Shown piece by piece: positions 1 to 7,534 of a DNA stretch of 44,566 nucleotides. The position numbers and the translations under genes were made by a program. Position 1 is the stretch's first letter. Each line of letters starts with the position of its first letter. Origin of the DNA: Bauldia sp. (GTDB lineage: Bacteria > Pseudomonadota > Alphaproteobacteria > Rhizobiales > Kaistiaceae); the NCBI RefSeq assembly GCF_020442045.1, contig NZ_JAGRLA010000020.1:1-44566 (forward strand). The letters run 5' to 3'. The notes under the pieces are model-generated. The model was given only the letters and a program-made list of their open reading frames with translations, had not been told where the DNA came from and made no database searches.

Positions 1-588
1 GATCCCTACGGCAAATACATTCATCTCGCGCCGGTCATCTTCACCATGTGGCACGGCCAACATTTCATGCTGCCTTTTGCACGGATTTTCGATTTCGATG
101 CCCGCGTCCTCATTTCCAAGCATCATGACGGCGAGATCAACGCCCTCGTGGCGCGGAAGCTCGGCATCAGGACCATCCGCGGCTCCACGGCGCGCGACCC
201 CTCCCGGCTGCTGGAGAAGGGCGGCATGGCCGGCTTCCTCGAGATGAAGTCGGCGCTGGAGGAGGGGGCCTGCGTGACGATGACCGCCGACATCTCGAAC
301 CTCGCGCCACGGCGCGCCGGGATGGGGATCATCTCCCTCGCCCGGGTGAGCGGCCGGCCGGTGATTCCGCTCGCCTATGCCAGCAGCCGGCGCATCGACG
401 TTTCGAGCTGGGACCGCTCGACGATCAATCTTCCGTTCAGCCGGGCGGTCTGTGCGGTCGGCACACCGGTCGAGGTTCCCGCCGACGCCGATCCGGACGC
501 CCAGGAGCGCAAGCGACTGGAGCTCGAAGCCGCACTGAACGAAGCGACCGATCGCGCCTACCGCATCGTCGACAAACGCAATGGCTAG
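1..588 (+). CDS. Lysophospholipid acyltransferase family protein (DUF374), 5' end cut by window
   Basis: The reading frame is open from the first base, so the N-terminus lies outside the window and 195 residues are visible. The visible part holds the family's WHGQ segment (bases 46-57) and, about 75 residues on, an arginine-rich APRRAGMG stretch followed by a hydrophobic IISLAR segment and GRPVIPLAY. This is the usual pattern of DUF374 proteins, which belong to the LPLAT acyltransferase superfamily. The exact acyl acceptor is not known. Its last codons overlap the start of waaA, and lpxK follows, so it probably acts on lipid A or a related envelope lipid at the inner membrane. That role is inferred from context. 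Confidence 0.85.
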   Translation, partial: DPYGKYIHLAPVIFTMWHGQHFMLPFARIFDFDARVLISKHHDGEINALVARKLGIRTIRGSTARDPSRLLEKGGMAGFLEMKSALEEGACVTMTADISNLAPRRAGMGIISLARVSGRPVIPLAYASSRRIDVSSWDRSTINLPFSRAVCAVGTPVEVPADADPDAQERKRLELEAALNEATDRAYRIVDKRNG

Positions 589-1909
589 CCTGTCCGCAAA
601 CATCGCATTCGGCCTCTACCGGGCATTCGGCAGCGTCGTCGTCAGGCCGCTTGCCCCGCTGCTCCTCTCCTATCGCGTGTCGCGCGGCAAGGAAGATCCG
701 GCCCGGCTCGACGAGCGCTATGGTCGCGCTTCCCGGTCGCGGCCCGATGGCGCCGTCGTATGGGTTCATGCGGCAAGTGTCGGCGAGACCAACGCGGTGC
801 TGCCCCTGATCAAGGAGATCGTCGGATCGGGGCGGTCGGTGGTCTTCACCACCGTGACCCTGACCGCGGCGCGGATTGCCGAGCAGCGGCTTCCGCCGGG
901 CGCGGTGCATCAGTTCTCGCCAATCGATGTCAGGCGGTGGATGAAGGCCTTCATCGCCCACTGGCGGCCCGAAATGGCGATCTTCGTCGAATCGGAGCTC
1001 TGGCCGCAAGCGATCGCGACCCTCACGGGCGAGAGGATACCGCTTGTCATCGTCAACGGGCGGCTGTCGCGGAAGTCGTTCGAGGGCTGGCACCGGCGTC
1101 CGTCGATCGCCCATGCCCTGTTCTCGCAGGTGAATCTTTGCCTCGCCCAGACCGAGACGGATGGCGAGCGCTACCGTTCCCTCGGCGTTCCCGCGGTGAC
1201 GGTGACCGGTAACCTGAAGTTCGATACGCCGCCGCCCGGCGCCGATGACGGCGCGCGGGAAGCGCTGGCGCGCGAGATCGGCAATCGCCCGCTCTGGCTG
1301 GCCGCGAGCACCCATCCCGGTGAGGAGGAGATCGTCGTCGCCGCCCACAGGCGGATGGTTGCGCGGCATCCCGGTCTGCTCACCATCATCGTTCCGCGCC
1401 ATCCGCACCGGGGCGCGGAGCTCGTCGCGGCATTCGCCGGCAATGGTCTGTCGATCGCCTGCCGCAGCAGCGGCCAGCAGCCGACGCCTTCCACCGACAT
1501 CTACCTCGCCGACACGCTTGGCGAGCTTGGCCTGTTCTACCGGATCGCGCCGGTCGCCTTCGTCGGCGGATCGCTGGTCGACCATGGCGGGCAGAATCCG
1601 ATCGAGCCGGTGGTGCTGGGGACCGCGGTCCTCCATGGCCCCCACATCCAGAATTTCGCCGATGTCTATGAGGCGCTCGACAAGCTGACCGCCGGCTGTC
1701 GCGTCGTCGATGCTGGGAAACTGGCGGAAAGCGCCAGCATCCTGATCGCCGATGCGCGGGCACGCGAGCGCTGCGTGACCAACGCCCAGGCCGCGCTGTC
1801 GCCCTTCCGCGGTGCGCTCGAAAGGACGATGGTGGCGCTGAAGCCGGTCCTTCGGAGCGAGGGGAAACCGGGCGCTCCTCTCGTCCGTCTCGAGCCGGCG
1901 CAATCGTGA
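581..1909 (+). CDS. waaA: 3-deoxy-D-manno-octulosonic acid (Kdo) transferase
   Basis: WaaA transfers Kdo from CMP-Kdo to lipid IVA at the cytoplasmic face of the inner membrane, the first step of LPS core assembly. The protein is 442 residues, a little longer than the roughly 425 usual for the family. A hydrophobic N-terminal anchor covers residues 5-30. The WVHAASVGE block ends at Glu69, the expected catalytic residue of the Glycos_transf_N domain. A GT-B-type C-terminal half contains FVGGSLVDHGGQNPIEP, the CMP-Kdo-binding region. The ATG overlaps the end of the acyltransferase gene by 8 bases, and the gene overlaps lpxK by 4, so the three are translationally coupled. Confidence 0.96.
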   Translation: MASLSANIAFGLYRAFGSVVVRPLAPLLLSYRVSRGKEDPARLDERYGRASRSRPDGAVVWVHAASVGETNAVLPLIKEIVGSGRSVVFTTVTLTAARIAEQRLPPGAVHQFSPIDVRRWMKAFIAHWRPEMAIFVESELWPQAIATLTGERIPLVIVNGRLSRKSFEGWHRRPSIAHALFSQVNLCLAQTETDGERYRSLGVPAVTVTGNLKFDTPPPGADDGAREALAREIGNRPLWLAASTHPGEEEIVVAAHRRMVARHPGLLTIIVPRHPHRGAELVAAFAGNGLSIACRSSGQQPTPSTDIYLADTLGELGLFYRIAPVAFVGGSLVDHGGQNPIEPVVLGTAVLHGPHIQNFADVYEALDKLTAGCRVVDAGKLAESASILIADARARERCVTNAQAALSPFRGALERTMVALKPVLRSEGKPGAPLVRLEPAQS

Positions 1910-2934
1910 CCGCCGCGCCGGCCTTCTGGTGGCGGCCGCGTCCCGGCGGGGCGGCGCTCGCCTTGTGGCCCGCCTCCCGGATATGGGGGCAGATGTCGGC
2001 TTGGCGGATGGCCAAGTCACCGCGGTTCCGGCCGCCGGTGCCGGTGATCTGCGTCGGCAATTTCGTCGTCGGCGGGGCGGGAAAGACACCGACCGCGCTG
2101 GCGCTTGCCAGGATCGCCCGTCGCCAGGGGCTCAAGCCCGGGTTCCTGGCGCGAGGCTACGGCGGAAGCGAAAAAGGGCCGCTGCTTGTCGACCCGGGCT
2201 CACACACGGCCGAGGCGATAGGCGACGAGCCGTTGCTCCTGGCGGAGGCGGGACCGACGGTGATCGGCCGGGACCGTTCCGCCTCGGCGCGGATTCTGCT
2301 CGACCAGGGCGTCACCGCCATCATCATGGACGACGGATTCCAGAATCCCACCCTCGCAAAGGATGTCTCCTTCGCCTGTGTCGATGCCGGCGCGGGAATC
2401 GGCAACGGCATGATGATCCCGTCGGGACCGCTACGTGCGCCGCTCGACCTGCAGCTTCGCCGTGCCGACGCCCTGATCGTCATTGGCGAGGGCGGAATGG
2501 CCGAGCCGCTGATCCGCGCCGCGGCGCGGGGCGGCCGCCCGGTCCTGAGGGCGTCGCTGAAGCCGGTGCGGGTGCGCGATTGGCGCAAGACGCCGATCCT
2601 CGCATTTGCCGGCATCGGCCGGCCGGGCAAGTTCTTCGAGTCCCTCGCGGCGATCGGCGCGCCGGTAGAGGAGACGATCGCCTTTCCCGACCATCACCAG
2701 TTCACCGACGCCGATGCGGCCCGTCTTCTGGCCAGGTCCGAGAAGGACGGGCTGCGGCTGGTGACGACGGAAAAGGACCTCGTCCGGCTGAAGGGGGCGA
2801 CTGGCGCGGCCGCCGAGTTGCGGGAGCGAGCCGAAGCTTTCCCGGTCGTGCTCGACTTCGAGAATCCGGCGGGCGTCGAGGAGATGATGCGCGATGCGGT
2901 GCGGCTTGCCGTGCCGGTCGCGGCGCTGCCGTGA
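1906..2934 (+). CDS. lpxK: Tetraacyldisaccharide 4'-kinase
   Basis: LpxK phosphorylates the 4' position of the tetraacylated disaccharide to give lipid IVA, the substrate of WaaA encoded just upstream. The protein is 342 residues, normal for the family. The Walker A loop is VGGAGKTPTA (about residues 55-64) and the family's MDDGFQN motif lies near residue 142. The hydrophobic N-terminus is the usual membrane-associated helix. It starts with GTG inside the GTGA overlap with waaA's stop codon. After lpxK the composition becomes clearly less GC-rich until about base 4200. Confidence 0.96.
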   Translation: MTAAPAFWWRPRPGGAALALWPASRIWGQMSAWRMAKSPRFRPPVPVICVGNFVVGGAGKTPTALALARIARRQGLKPGFLARGYGGSEKGPLLVDPGSHTAEAIGDEPLLLAEAGPTVIGRDRSASARILLDQGVTAIIMDDGFQNPTLAKDVSFACVDAGAGIGNGMMIPSGPLRAPLDLQLRRADALIVIGEGGMAEPLIRAAARGGRPVLRASLKPVRVRDWRKTPILAFAGIGRPGKFFESLAAIGAPVEETIAFPDHHQFTDADAARLLARSEKDGLRLVTTEKDLVRLKGATGAAAELRERAEAFPVVLDFENPAGVEEMMRDAVRLAVPVAALP

Positions 2935-3356
2935 CGTATTTGCCCCATAGTGCTTCCTTCCATTCTATGGAAAAGATTGCACCATCAAATGCCGGGACTA
3001 AACACACGCCGATGCTGGCAAAGCCATCTCGAACGCGCGCAATGGCTTTCGCGTGTGGGTTACAGGCGGATACTGGAACAGGCCGCCGCCAATAAGGCGT
3101 GAAAAGGCGAATTCTGGCCGCTATTCGGGCTCGAAGCCGTTCAAGGCGGCCGGAAAGCGATGAGTTCGCGTCTGTTCGGGTAGCTACCGACATTCGCCGC
3201 GGTCGCTTCCATGTTCGGGTCAGCGGGACAGAGTGAGTTTTTGCTGTGTCGGCGCAAAGGTCTACTTTCGACACCCCCAAACAAACACAACCAATTGAGT
3301 GCCAAGCGGCAATTGATAGAATGGGGATAAAACTCCCACGAGCATAGACAGAAGCA
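2935..3356 (+). other. Intergenic stretch with foreign-looking composition
   Basis: These 422 bases carry no convincing gene. They are visibly poorer in GC than the flanking lipid A genes. An inverted repeat CCATAG/CTATGG (2944-2949 and 2965-2970) follows the lpxK stop closely and might be a weak terminator, although no T run follows. Two CAATTG palindromes near 3292-3316 frame the predicted promoter of the acetyltransferase. The middle of the stretch (about 3120-3240) may be decayed coding sequence, but I could not assign it. Confidence 0.5.
3295..3322 (+). promoter_or_regulatory. Predicted sigma70-type promoter of the GNAT gene
   Basis: TTGAGT (3295-3300), a 16-base spacer and TAGAAT (3317-3322) match the -35 and -10 consensus well. 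The predicted start of transcription is about 25-30 bases upstream of the ATG at 3357. The evidence is sequence match only. Confidence 0.5.
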
Positions 3357-3941
3357 ATGACCGATTTCACCACTAAGCCTCTTGACGAAACAACTTGGCC
3401 ATCCTTTGCACGTCTGGTTGAGGCGCATAGTGGTGTCTGGGGAGGTTGCTGGTGCATGGCATTCCACGCAAAGGGCGAAGGCTGGGGCAAATCAGCGGAA
3501 CTGAACCGTCAGGAAAAGGAAGCCCTCGTTCGTGGCGGACGTGCACATGCTGCTTTGGTCTTTGATGGGACGGAATGTGTCGGCTGGTGCCAATTCGGAT
3601 CACCGGAAGAACTGCCGCGAATCAAGAACCGACGCGCCTATCTTGCTGCCGATCCGGTTCTCCCTGACTGGAGGATCACATGCTTTTTTGCAGGCAAGTC
3701 TCATCGCCGAAAGGGAGTGGCGTCGGCCGCATTGGGTGGTGCGCTTGAACAAATTCAAAGACTGGGCGGTGGATGTGTCGAAGGCTATCCAGAAGACACT
3801 GACGGTCGCAAGGTTTCGGGCTCATTCCTGTTCAATGGGGCCATGTCCACATTCGAACGTCATGGTTTTGAGCGAGAGCGGAGAATAGGTAAGAACAAGT
3901 GGGTGGTTACTCGCCTCATCCAGCGAATTTCGGACGGTTAG
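3357..3941 (+). CDS. GNAT family N-acetyltransferase
   Basis: The 194-residue protein has the fold signature of GCN5-related acetyltransferases. The acetyl-CoA pyrophosphate-binding loop is HRRKGVASAAL (about residues 116-126), preceded by the beta-4 strand ITCFF. A C-terminal strand region (STFERHGFERER) is also typical. The substrate cannot be read from sequence; relatives modify small amines, antibiotics or protein N-termini. Base composition and codon use are less GC-rich than in the neighbours, and the gene sits between lpxK and DUF2093, which I expect to be neighbours in relatives, so horizontal acquisition is likely. Its TAG stop uses the first base of the mini-IS that follows. Confidence 0.8.
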   Translation: MTDFTTKPLDETTWPSFARLVEAHSGVWGGCWCMAFHAKGEGWGKSAELNRQEKEALVRGGRAHAALVFDGTECVGWCQFGSPEELPRIKNRRAYLAADPVLPDWRITCFFAGKSHRRKGVASAALGGALEQIQRLGGGCVEGYPEDTDGRKVSGSFLFNGAMSTFERHGFERERRIGKNKWVVTRLIQRISDG

Positions 3942-3959
3942 GTCATCGACTCATTAAAT
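3941..3959. repeat. Left terminal inverted repeat of the mini-IS
   Basis: GGTCATCGACTCATTAAAT. It matches the reverse complement of the right end with one substitution and one single-base gap. Confidence 0.85.
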
Positions 3960-4127
3960 CGGGCCGTAGCGCTCCGGAATGTCGGCCCACGGCGCTCCCG
4001 TCCGCAGCCGCCAGAAGATGCCGTTCAGAACCCGCCGGTCGTCCACCCGCGCCACCCCGCGCGGCTTGTTCGGCAGCAGAGGCTGGATCACAGACCACTC
4101 GAAATCCGTCAGATCAAAGCGCGCCAT
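3954..4127 (-). pseudogene. Truncated IS5-family transposase, N-terminal fragment
   Basis: The frame encodes 57 residues beginning [11 protein letters not shown] and including [17 protein letters not shown] and [17 protein letters not shown], the N-terminal domain of IS5-type (DUF4096-like) transposases that are normally around 250 residues. It breaks off just after ERYGP, where the coding sequence runs into the terminal repeat and a TAA stop. The ATG at 4127 has a good ribosome-binding site (AAGGAG, about 6 bases upstream), as an intact transposase would. The DDE catalytic residues are absent. Confidence 0.85.
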
Positions 4128-4182
4128 ATCAATCTCCTTCGCTGGCGAGATTGAATCAGCACTCCTCCGATTCGCGAATCCC

Positions 4183-4200
4183 ATTTATGGGTCGATGACC
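4183..4200. repeat. Right terminal inverted repeat of the mini-IS
   Basis: Read on the minus strand it is GGTCATCGACCCATAAAT, the partner of the repeat at 3941-3959. Confidence 0.85.
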
Positions 4201-4418
4201 TAGCCGGCCTTCGCCTCCATCTCGCGCGCCAGCGACGCCGCGGCGTCGGAATAGGCCTCCTGGCGGGCGACGCTCCAGTATTTCAATTCGTCGAGCGCGA
4301 TCTCCTGCCCGGTGACCGCGCAGCGTACGAAGCCGCCCGGCACGACCACCTGGAAGTCGCCGTCGAGATAGCGGAGTTTGGCCTCGCCGCCATGGCCGTG
4401 TCGTTCGATGCGGTTCAT
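4200..4418 (-). CDS. DUF2093 domain-containing protein
   Basis: This 72-residue protein belongs to DUF2093, a small family found in alphaproteobacteria. The core GEAKLRYLDGDFQVVVPGGFVRCAVTGQEIALDELKYWSVARQEAY is characteristic; here it occupies residues 11 to about 56. The function is unknown. It has a single Cys-Ala-Val-Thr-Gly turn and no transmembrane segment. It converges with the lpxK side, as expected in this order. Its stop codon was rebuilt by the mini-IS insertion: TAG now, and TAA in the reconstructed empty site. Confidence 0.85.
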   Translation of the reverse strand: MNRIERHGHGGEAKLRYLDGDFQVVVPGGFVRCAVTGQEIALDELKYWSVARQEAYSDAAASLAREMEAKAG

Positions 4419-4470
4419 GAGACGATCCTATATGGCCGGCGGCCAGGCGCGCAAATTGCAGATCCGCCGC

Positions 4471-7400
4471 TCATTGCTTCAAGAGGTCGAGCACCTGGCC
4501 GACCGGGTCGTTCTTGTCCTTCTTCTTGTTCTTCTTGTTCTTGTCGCCACCCTTCTTGTCGCCGGTATCGCCGAGGATGTTGCCGGTGATCTCGTTGATC
4601 TGGTTGATCGCGCCCTGCGGGTTTTCCAGGACTCCCTTCACATCCGGGTAGATCTTCGGCTTGGCGAGCGGACCCTCGACGTGGATCGGCACGGCGAAGT
4701 CCTTGAGCTGGCCCTTCTTGCCGGAGGCGACCTGGGCATTGAGGGTATAGCTCACGGTCTGGGCCGGGATGTCGATCGTCCCGGCGCCCTGCAGCGCGAA
4801 TTCCGGTCCGGCCATCACCAGGTCCTTGTTGGTCAGGATTCCCTTCGTCACCGTGAAGGTCGCATCGATCTGGGAGAACTCGGTCTTGTCCTTGCCGGGC
4901 TGCCAGCCGAGCAGGGAGTTGATCGAGAGGCTCTTCAGCATCTTCGGGATATCGATGCCGCTGATCGCGCCTTTGCGGACCGCCATCGCGCCCTTGCCGG
5001 ACAGCGACTTCATCAGCGCCGATTGGCTCTTGCCGGCGGCCTGGAGATCGAAATTGAAACTACCCGCTCCCTCGATGCGCTTGAAGCCGATGGCATCGGC
5101 GAGAAAGTCCCTCGCCGAGACCTTGGCAAGCTTGAAGGAAGCGGCCATTGCCGGTGTCGCCGCGGCGCCATCGACGGTGACGGCGCCGGTCCCGCTGCCG
5201 GAATAGAGAGCCATCTCGGTGAGGTTGGCGTTGAGCTTGCCGCCGGCGACCTTCACCGTGAGGGATGATTTGCCGATCTCGATGTCGTCGGCGATGATCC
5301 TGTCGGCTCTCAGGTTGAGGTCGGCGTCGAAGGCCTTGAGGCCCGAGAAGTCGACGGGCGCGTCGCTGCCACCGCCACCTCCGCCACCTCCTCCTCCGCC
5401 GTTGCCGCCCTTGCGGGCCGTGGTCCCGGAGGCGACGAGGTAGGGGGTCACGTCGAGCACCTTCATGGCGAGGCCGGCGGTGACCTTGGGCCTGTCGGCG
5501 AAGACCACCGCGCCGGTGCCGAGGCCGCTGGAGGAGTCCAGGGAGAAGGCGGCCCGGTCGAAGGTGAAGCGGTCGGCTTCGAGCGAAACCGTACCGTCGA
5601 TCGAGAAGGGGCCGAGGCCGCCGGTGCCGGACATCGGCTGACCGATCCAGGCAAGCAGCTTGCGGAGCGACGGCGTCGACAGCGCGACCTTGCCGGTGCC
5701 GAAGCCGTCCGGGCTGGCGGTACCGGCAAAGCCGAGATTGAGGCGGGTGGACTTGGCAGTCAGCGAGACCTGGGTTTCCTTGCCCTCGGCCAGCGCCCGC
5801 GCGTCGCCCTTGGCGGCTATGGTGAAGCGCTCGCCGCGCCAGGTCAGCGCACCATCGACCGATACCGGGGAATCGAGCGACGGGAAACTCACCTTGACGT
5901 CGATATCCTCGATCTTGTCGGCCGACTTGTCGCCACCGACATACTCGGCGAGAGCGAGGCCGGTCAGCGCGCCGTTGGTCAGCGAGGCGGCGCCGCTCGC
6001 TTTCAGGTTGGCGACGAGCTGGTCGACGGTCGCGCCCGTCGTCTGGAAGTCGACGTTGAGTCCGGCAAGTCCGGTCGCCGGGGCATTGGTGCCGGCGAGC
6101 GCCATGAGGCCGGCAAGGTCAAGACCGGCGAGCTTGGCCGAGCCGGAGATCGCAGGCGCCGGCTGCCGGGCGTCGACGGTGACGGCGCCGGAGCCCGGGG
6201 CGCCGCTGATCTCGACCGAGCGGATGGTGGTCGTCAGCACGCTGCCGGCAAGCTTCAGGTCCATGGCGAGATTGGCGAGCGCGGCGGAGCCGAGGACGAT
6301 CTCGCTGGCCGTGAAGTCGACATTGGCGTCGAGCGCGCCGAGCGCCGAGAGGTCGAGCGCGCCGTCGCTTCCGCCGCCGCCACCACCTTCACCCCCGCCA
6401 TCGCCGGACTCGACGGTCTTCGGCGTGAACAGGGCGGTGTCGATCTTGCCGGCGGCGAGCTTCATGCCGATGCCGGGGGTCGGGCGATCGTAGACGAGCT
6501 GCAGGGCGCCATCCAGCGGGATGCCGCCGATCTCACCCTTGAACTGGCTCAGCAGAACGCTGGCGTCGTCGACTTCGAGCGGGCTCGAAAGGGTGAATGC
6601 CTCGAAGGCCGGGGCGTCCGGCAGGTCCACGCCGTATCCTTTCAGGAAGCCGGCGAGCGACGACCCGGTCGCCTCCATCGATCCCTTGATCAAGGACGTG
6701 CCGTCGAGCGCGGTACCCTTCGCGGTCAGGCTGCCGCCGTCGTTGGAGAGCGTCAGCTCGACCGGAATACGCTCGAGCAACTGGGCGGCCGGGCGTTCCG
6801 CGAGTGCCAGCGAGACCTTCTGCTCGACGCCCCCGTAGGCGAAGCTGCCGTCGATGGTGCCGGCGCCGACCATCTCCGGCATCCTGATGTCGAGGTTCAG
6901 CGCCTCGATCGTCTCCTTCGTGCCGCTCCTCGCATCGCTGTAGGTCACCGTGCCGTCGACGATGCTGACCCGCCCGATGGTGAGGTTTTCGAGCGCCGCC
7001 AGGGCGTCTCCGGCCGCCTGGTCGGCGGGAGGAGGCGCTGGCTCGGCCGCGATCAGGTCCTCGATGCTCTCCGGGTTCGATGCCGGCGCCGGAGCCGCAT
7101 CGGCCGCGGCGGTCTCCGCCACGCCTTCCCAGTTGCCGATGCCGTCTTCGTCATAGGCGACGAGGATCTGCGGCCGCTCGATCGTCACGCCGGTGATTTC
7201 GACATTGCCCGACAGCAGCGGGATCAGGCTGACGCCGAAGGAAACCGAATCGACCCGGAAGGCGTCCGAGTCGCCGGCAAGACCGGCGATGCCGATCCCT
7301 TCCGCAGAAAGGTGCGGAGTCGGCAGGATGCTGACGGAAACCGGGCCATCGATCCGGATGTCGCGACCGGTGGCCTCCTCGATGGTTGCGATCAGCTCGC

Positions 7401-7497
7401 CCTTGATTGTGTCCGACGGGATGAGAAGCGGCAGCGCGAAGAGCGCCCCGACGATGACCACGACCACGACGACCAGTCCGATCAGCAGCTTTCTCAC
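4471..7497 (-). CDS. AsmA family protein, large, with duplicated module and poly-glycine linkers
   Basis: The protein has 1008 residues. Residues 1-25 form a single N-terminal membrane anchor, followed by the AsmA N-terminal signature (LPLLIPSDTIKGELIATIEEATGR...). AsmA-like proteins are inner-membrane-anchored and periplasmic, and related larger members act as bridges for phospholipid transport to the outer membrane; that role is inferred here. Two glycine-rich linkers each precede a similar stretch (about residues 375-465 and 715-805) of the form DxSxLxAxDAxxxxxAxxI, ending in GSGxGAVTVDxxxxxPA, so an internal duplication is likely. The C-terminal AsmA_2-type part (SALMKSLSGKGAMAVRKGAISGIDIPKML) is followed by a Lys/Asp-rich tail. 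It is read towards DUF2093, with mutL 37 bases upstream. Confidence 0.88.
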   Translation of the reverse strand: MRKLLIGLVVVVVVIVGALFALPLLIPSDTIKGELIATIEEATGRDIRIDGPVSVSILPTPHLSAEGIGIAGLAGDSDAFRVDSVSFGVSLIPLLSGNVEITGVTIERPQILVAYDEDGIGNWEGVAETAAADAAPAPASNPESIEDLIAAEPAPPPADQAAGDALAALENLTIGRVSIVDGTVTYSDARSGTKETIEALNLDIRMPEMVGAGTIDGSFAYGGVEQKVSLALAERPAAQLLERIPVELTLSNDGGSLTAKGTALDGTSLIKGSMEATGSSLAGFLKGYGVDLPDAPAFEAFTLSSPLEVDDASVLLSQFKGEIGGIPLDGALQLVYDRPTPGIGMKLAAGKIDTALFTPKTVESGDGGGEGGGGGGSDGALDLSALGALDANVDFTASEIVLGSAALANLAMDLKLAGSVLTTTIRSVEISGAPGSGAVTVDARQPAPAISGSAKLAGLDLAGLMALAGTNAPATGLAGLNVDFQTTGATVDQLVANLKASGAASLTNGALTGLALAEYVGGDKSADKIEDIDVKVSFPSLDSPVSVDGALTWRGERFTIAAKGDARALAEGKETQVSLTAKSTRLNLGFAGTASPDGFGTGKVALSTPSLRKLLAWIGQPMSGTGGLGPFSIDGTVSLEADRFTFDRAAFSLDSSSGLGTGAVVFADRPKVTAGLAMKVLDVTPYLVASGTTARKGGNGGGGGGGGGGGSDAPVDFSGLKAFDADLNLRADRIIADDIEIGKSSLTVKVAGGKLNANLTEMALYSGSGTGAVTVDGAAATPAMAASFKLAKVSARDFLADAIGFKRIEGAGSFNFDLQAAGKSQSALMKSLSGKGAMAVRKGAISGIDIPKMLKSLSINSLLGWQPGKDKTEFSQIDATFTVTKGILTNKDLVMAGPEFALQGAGTIDIPAQTVSYTLNAQVASGKKGQLKDFAVPIHVEGPLAKPKIYPDVKGVLENPQGAINQINEITGNILGDTGDKKGGDKNKKNKKKDKNDPVGQVLDLLKQ
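5366..5410 (-). repeat. Glycine-codon tract in the AsmA-type gene (long)
   Basis: A GGN-codon simple repeat encodes an almost uninterrupted run of glycines (about 11 in a row, preceded by GGNGG). Such tracts can slip during replication and change linker length in frame. Confidence 0.8.
6370..6400 (-). repeat. Glycine-codon tract in the AsmA-type gene (short)
   Basis: A second GGN-codon repeat encodes GGGEGGGGGG in front of the first copy of the duplicated module. Confidence 0.75.
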
Positions 7498-7534
7498 GGG
7501 ACTTGACCTTCCTTTCGATCCTTGTTCCCGGACG

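Larger units (their letters stand above)
3941..4200 (-). mobile_element. 260-bp internally deleted IS5-family element (MITE-like)
   Basis: The two ends form imperfect terminal inverted repeats of 18-19 bases. The element is flanked by a TA on each side (3939-3940 and 4201-4202), inside TTAG on the left and CTAG on the right, matching the YTAR target of many IS5/IS427-type elements. Inside is only the first part of a transposase, read on the minus strand. The rest of the transposase has been lost by a deletion that joins the codons for ERYG directly to the other end. It cannot move on its own but could be mobilised by a full-length relative. Confidence 0.85.

Noticed and set aside
437..2089. 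Open frame of 550 codons on the minus strand across waaA and lpxK
   Set aside because: It is antisense to two clear lipid A genes, Arg/Pro/Asp-rich as expected of a GC-rich shadow frame, and has no recognisable domain.
2944..2970. Inverted repeat after lpxK as an intrinsic terminator
   Set aside because: It has only a 6-base stem with a 15-base loop and no T run; noted in the intergenic entry only.
5366..6400. Poly-glycine tracts as evidence of a PE-PGRS-like or collagen-like protein
   Set aside because: The tracts are short hinges inside a well-formed AsmA-type protein.
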